Shown here: piece after piece, positions 62,434-64,000 of the stretch
Layout of the letters: each line of letters opens with the position of its first letter
Position numbering within the stretch: the first letter of the stretch is position 1
Made by a program: the position numbers and the translations under genes
Assembly (NCBI GenBank): GCA_900696645.1
Contig: CAADGV010000014.1
Location: 49,596-113,595, forward strand
From: an uncultured Chlorobiota bacterium
Lineage (GTDB): Bacteria > Bacteroidota > Ignavibacteria > UBA10030 > UBA6906
Length of the DNA: 64,000 bases
Reading direction: 5' to 3'
The notes under the pieces: model-generated
What the model was told of the DNA's origin: nothing
Databases searched by the model: none
Seen by the model: the letters and a program-made list of their open reading frames with translations, nothing else

Positions 62434-63879
62434 ATGAGGCGCATCTTTCCAATCCTGCTGACACTTGCACTGTGCTTTCCTGAAGCGAGGGCTCAGTATA
62501 GCTGGGTGTCGGCGTATCCGAGTCTGCCAACGTTCAGCCTGCCTGTTGAGTTGGTGAATGCCGGCGACGGCACTAACAGGATGTTTATTGTCCAGCAACG
62601 GGGAATCATCTACGTCATTGAAAATTCTCCGACTGTCTCGACCCGCAAAGTGTTCCTCGATCTTTCCGACAGAGTATCGCAGTCGGGCAGTGAAATGGGC
62701 CTTCTGGGACTTGCCTTCCACCCCGACTATCGCAACAACGGGTACTTGTACGTGAACTACACCGGCGGTTCTCCGTTGACCTCCTATGTCTCACGTTATC
62801 AGGTCAGTGCATCAAATCCGGACTCGGCGGTGCGAAGCAGTGAATTGATCCTCTTGACTGTTGCCCAGCCGTTCACCAACCACAATGGAGGCAAGATTGC
62901 ATTCGGCCCCGACGGATATTTGTACATCGGGCTGGGAGATGGCGGAAGTGGAAACGATCCAGGCAATCGTGCCCAAAACAGATCTTTGCTGCTGGGGAAG
63001 GTTCTACGCATCAACGTTGACAGCACAGCCGGCGGCAACAACTACACAATTCCCCCAACCAATCCCTACTTCGAAAACACCCAAGGGTGGCGGCAGGAAA
63101 TCTATGCATACGGCATCCGCAATCCCTGGAAATTTACTTTTGACAGATTGAACGGCACGCTGTGGTTGGGAGATGTCGGACAAGATGCGCGCGAGGAAGT
63201 TGATATTATCATCAGCGGCGGTAACTACGGCTGGCGGTTGATGGAAGGATCGCTCTGCACACCCGGCGTCAACCCAAACTGTCTCGATACGGCAGGACTC
63301 ATTCGTCCCGTGTGGGAGTATCCCAACGCGGGTTCGGATATCGCGGTAACGGGAGGATATGTGTATCGCGGTTCTCTGATCCCTTCTATGGTCGGTAAAT
63401 ACCTCTGTGCGGATTACGGATCGGGCAAGACATGGGCGCTGACGTACACCGGTATCGGCACAGCCACGGCCGTGCTTCTCACCGACGAAACGTATGCCAT
63501 TTCCACGTTCGGCGAAGACGAACAGGGGGAATTGTACTTATGTTCCTACAGCTCTACGGGTCGAATCTACCGGTTGAACGGGCCCCCTTCATCGGTCGGT
63601 GAAATCGGAACTCCCGTTCAATTCGGGCTTGAGCAGAACCACCCTAATCCCTTCAATCCGACTACCGAAATTCGTTTCCGGATTGCCGAAGGCGGCGTCG
63701 CCACGTTGAAAGTATTTGATATGTTGGGAAGGGAAGTTGCAACATTGGTGAACGAGAATCTCCCTTCCGGCACCCACGTGCGTACATTCGATGCCGCAGG
63801 GCTTGCCAGCGGCGTGTACTATTACCGGTTGACGGCAGGAACACTTATCGAGACCAGAAAAATGATCCTTGCCAGATAG
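62434..63879 (+). CDS. Glucose/sorbosone dehydrogenase-like PQQ beta-propeller, T9SS-sorted
   Basis: A 481-residue secreted protein (signal cleaved near ARAQY). The six-bladed propeller has family motifs GLLGLAFHPDYRNNG, NHNGGKIAFGPDGYLYIGLGDGG and YAYGIRNPWKFTFD of GSDH/YliI-type dehydrogenases. The last ~85 residues form a type IX sorting domain (NHPNPFNPTTEIRFRI ... KMILAR), so it is exported and anchored or released at the surface. PQQ or heme dependence is inferred. Confidence 0.9.
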   Translation: MRRIFPILLTLALCFPEARAQYSWVSAYPSLPTFSLPVELVNAGDGTNRMFIVQQRGIIYVIENSPTVSTRKVFLDLSDRVSQSGSEMGLLGLAFHPDYRNNGYLYVNYTGGSPLTSYVSRYQVSASNPDSAVRSSELILLTVAQPFTNHNGGKIAFGPDGYLYIGLGDGGSGNDPGNRAQNRSLLLGKVLRINVDSTAGGNNYTIPPTNPYFENTQGWRQEIYAYGIRNPWKFTFDRLNGTLWLGDVGQDAREEVDIIISGGNYGWRLMEGSLCTPGVNPNCLDTAGLIRPVWEYPNAGSDIAVTGGYVYRGSLIPSMVGKYLCADYGSGKTWALTYTGIGTATAVLLTDETYAISTFGEDEQGELYLCSYSSTGRIYRLNGPPSSVGEIGTPVQFGLEQNHPNPFNPTTEIRFRIAEGGVATLKVFDMLGREVATLVNENLPSGTHVRTFDAAGLASGVYYYRLTAGTLIETRKMILAR

Positions 63880-63935
63880 GTTCAAATGACCACTGGTGAC
63901 AAAAGTAGACAGGTTTTTTGAGGCATATTCCACAG

Positions 63936-63984
63936 GAATGGAGGTCGAAAGCGGAGTCCCAAGTGGTTGGGACTCCGCCATTCC
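63936..63984. repeat. Strong hairpin near the window end
   Basis: GCGGAGTCCCA pairs perfectly with TGGGACTCCGC (63951-63978), flanked by GGAATGG/CCATTCC. It follows the dehydrogenase gene and a TTTTTT run on the upstream side. It may be a terminator or the edge of a repeat. Confidence 0.5.
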
Positions 63985-64000
63985 CGTGGGTCCGGCTATC

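Noticed and set aside
1-64000. tRNA, rRNA or riboswitch genes
   Set aside because: Reading the intergenic gaps, I found no tRNA cloverleaf, rRNA sequence or known riboswitch core; a covariance search would be needed to be certain.

Overview
The window looks like one chromosome segment of a Gram-negative bacterium in the Bacteroidota/Ignavibacteriota/Kapabacteria neighbourhood. Two predicted secreted proteins end in a Por/type IX secretion sorting domain of the NYPNPFNPTT type. The nitrous-oxide reductase is a Sec/lipoprotein (clade II) form. Promoter-like TAnnTTTG elements follow the Pho boxes, and there is a TonB receptor with a carboxypeptidase-like N-terminal domain. This placement is inference from protein features; there is no rRNA in the window. 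I found no tRNA or CRISPR array.

Layout. (1) 1-9.7 kb, minus strand: a nitrous-oxide respiration cluster reading Rrf2 regulator, SAM methyltransferase, FAD/Fe-S oxidoreductase, Rieske protein, cytochrome b, pentaheme cytochrome c, small secreted protein, NosZ, and a membrane protein cut by the window edge. Two near-identical palindromes, one over the rrf2 promoter and one between rrf2 and the methyltransferase, suggest regulation by the Rrf2 protein. (2) 9.8-15.8 kb, plus strand: two small membrane proteins, then a tight five-gene set (PhoD-like phosphohydrolase, permuted papain-like protein, small unknown protein, predicted outer-membrane protein, TIR-domain membrane protein) of unknown function. 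(3) 16.0-22.4 kb: TetR regulator with two operator-like palindromes and a tripartite RND efflux system, closed by a terminator. (4) 22.4-37.1 kb: a phosphate island with PhoB/PhoR, a HEFGH lipoprotein, a TonB receptor plus a T9SS-sorted protein, a porin, two tandem PstS, PstC, PstA, PstB and PhoU. Two promoters carry 11-bp-periodic Pho-box repeats. (5) 37.1-41.1 kb: acyl-ACP desaturase, hairpin repeats, a broken IS3-family transposase, a 15-bp inverted-repeat element with an IS110 fragment, and an integron-like gene cassette (methyltransferase with attC-like sites) without an integrase. (6) 41.1-49 kb: serS, a heterodimeric ABC exporter, fructose-1,6-bisphosphatase, a YbgF/CpoB-like lipoprotein and an ATP-grasp protein. 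(7) 49.1-60.3 kb: a cell-envelope region. A translationally coupled set (TPR lipoprotein, LolB-like lipoprotein, EnvC-like protein) ends in a membrane-bound CHASE2-sigma54 activator. It is followed by inverted repeats, a sigma54-type promoter, two lipoproteins, a porin-like/transglutaminase fusion and a FecR-domain protein. (8) 60.6-63.9 kb: a TMTC-like membrane protein with TPRs and a T9SS-sorted glucose/sorbosone dehydrogenase.

The strongest candidates for undescribed biology are the CHASE2-sigma54 regulator with its adjacent sigma54 promoter and envelope genes (52.8-60.3 kb), and the TIR/PhoD/permuted-papain operon (10.8-15.8 kb).
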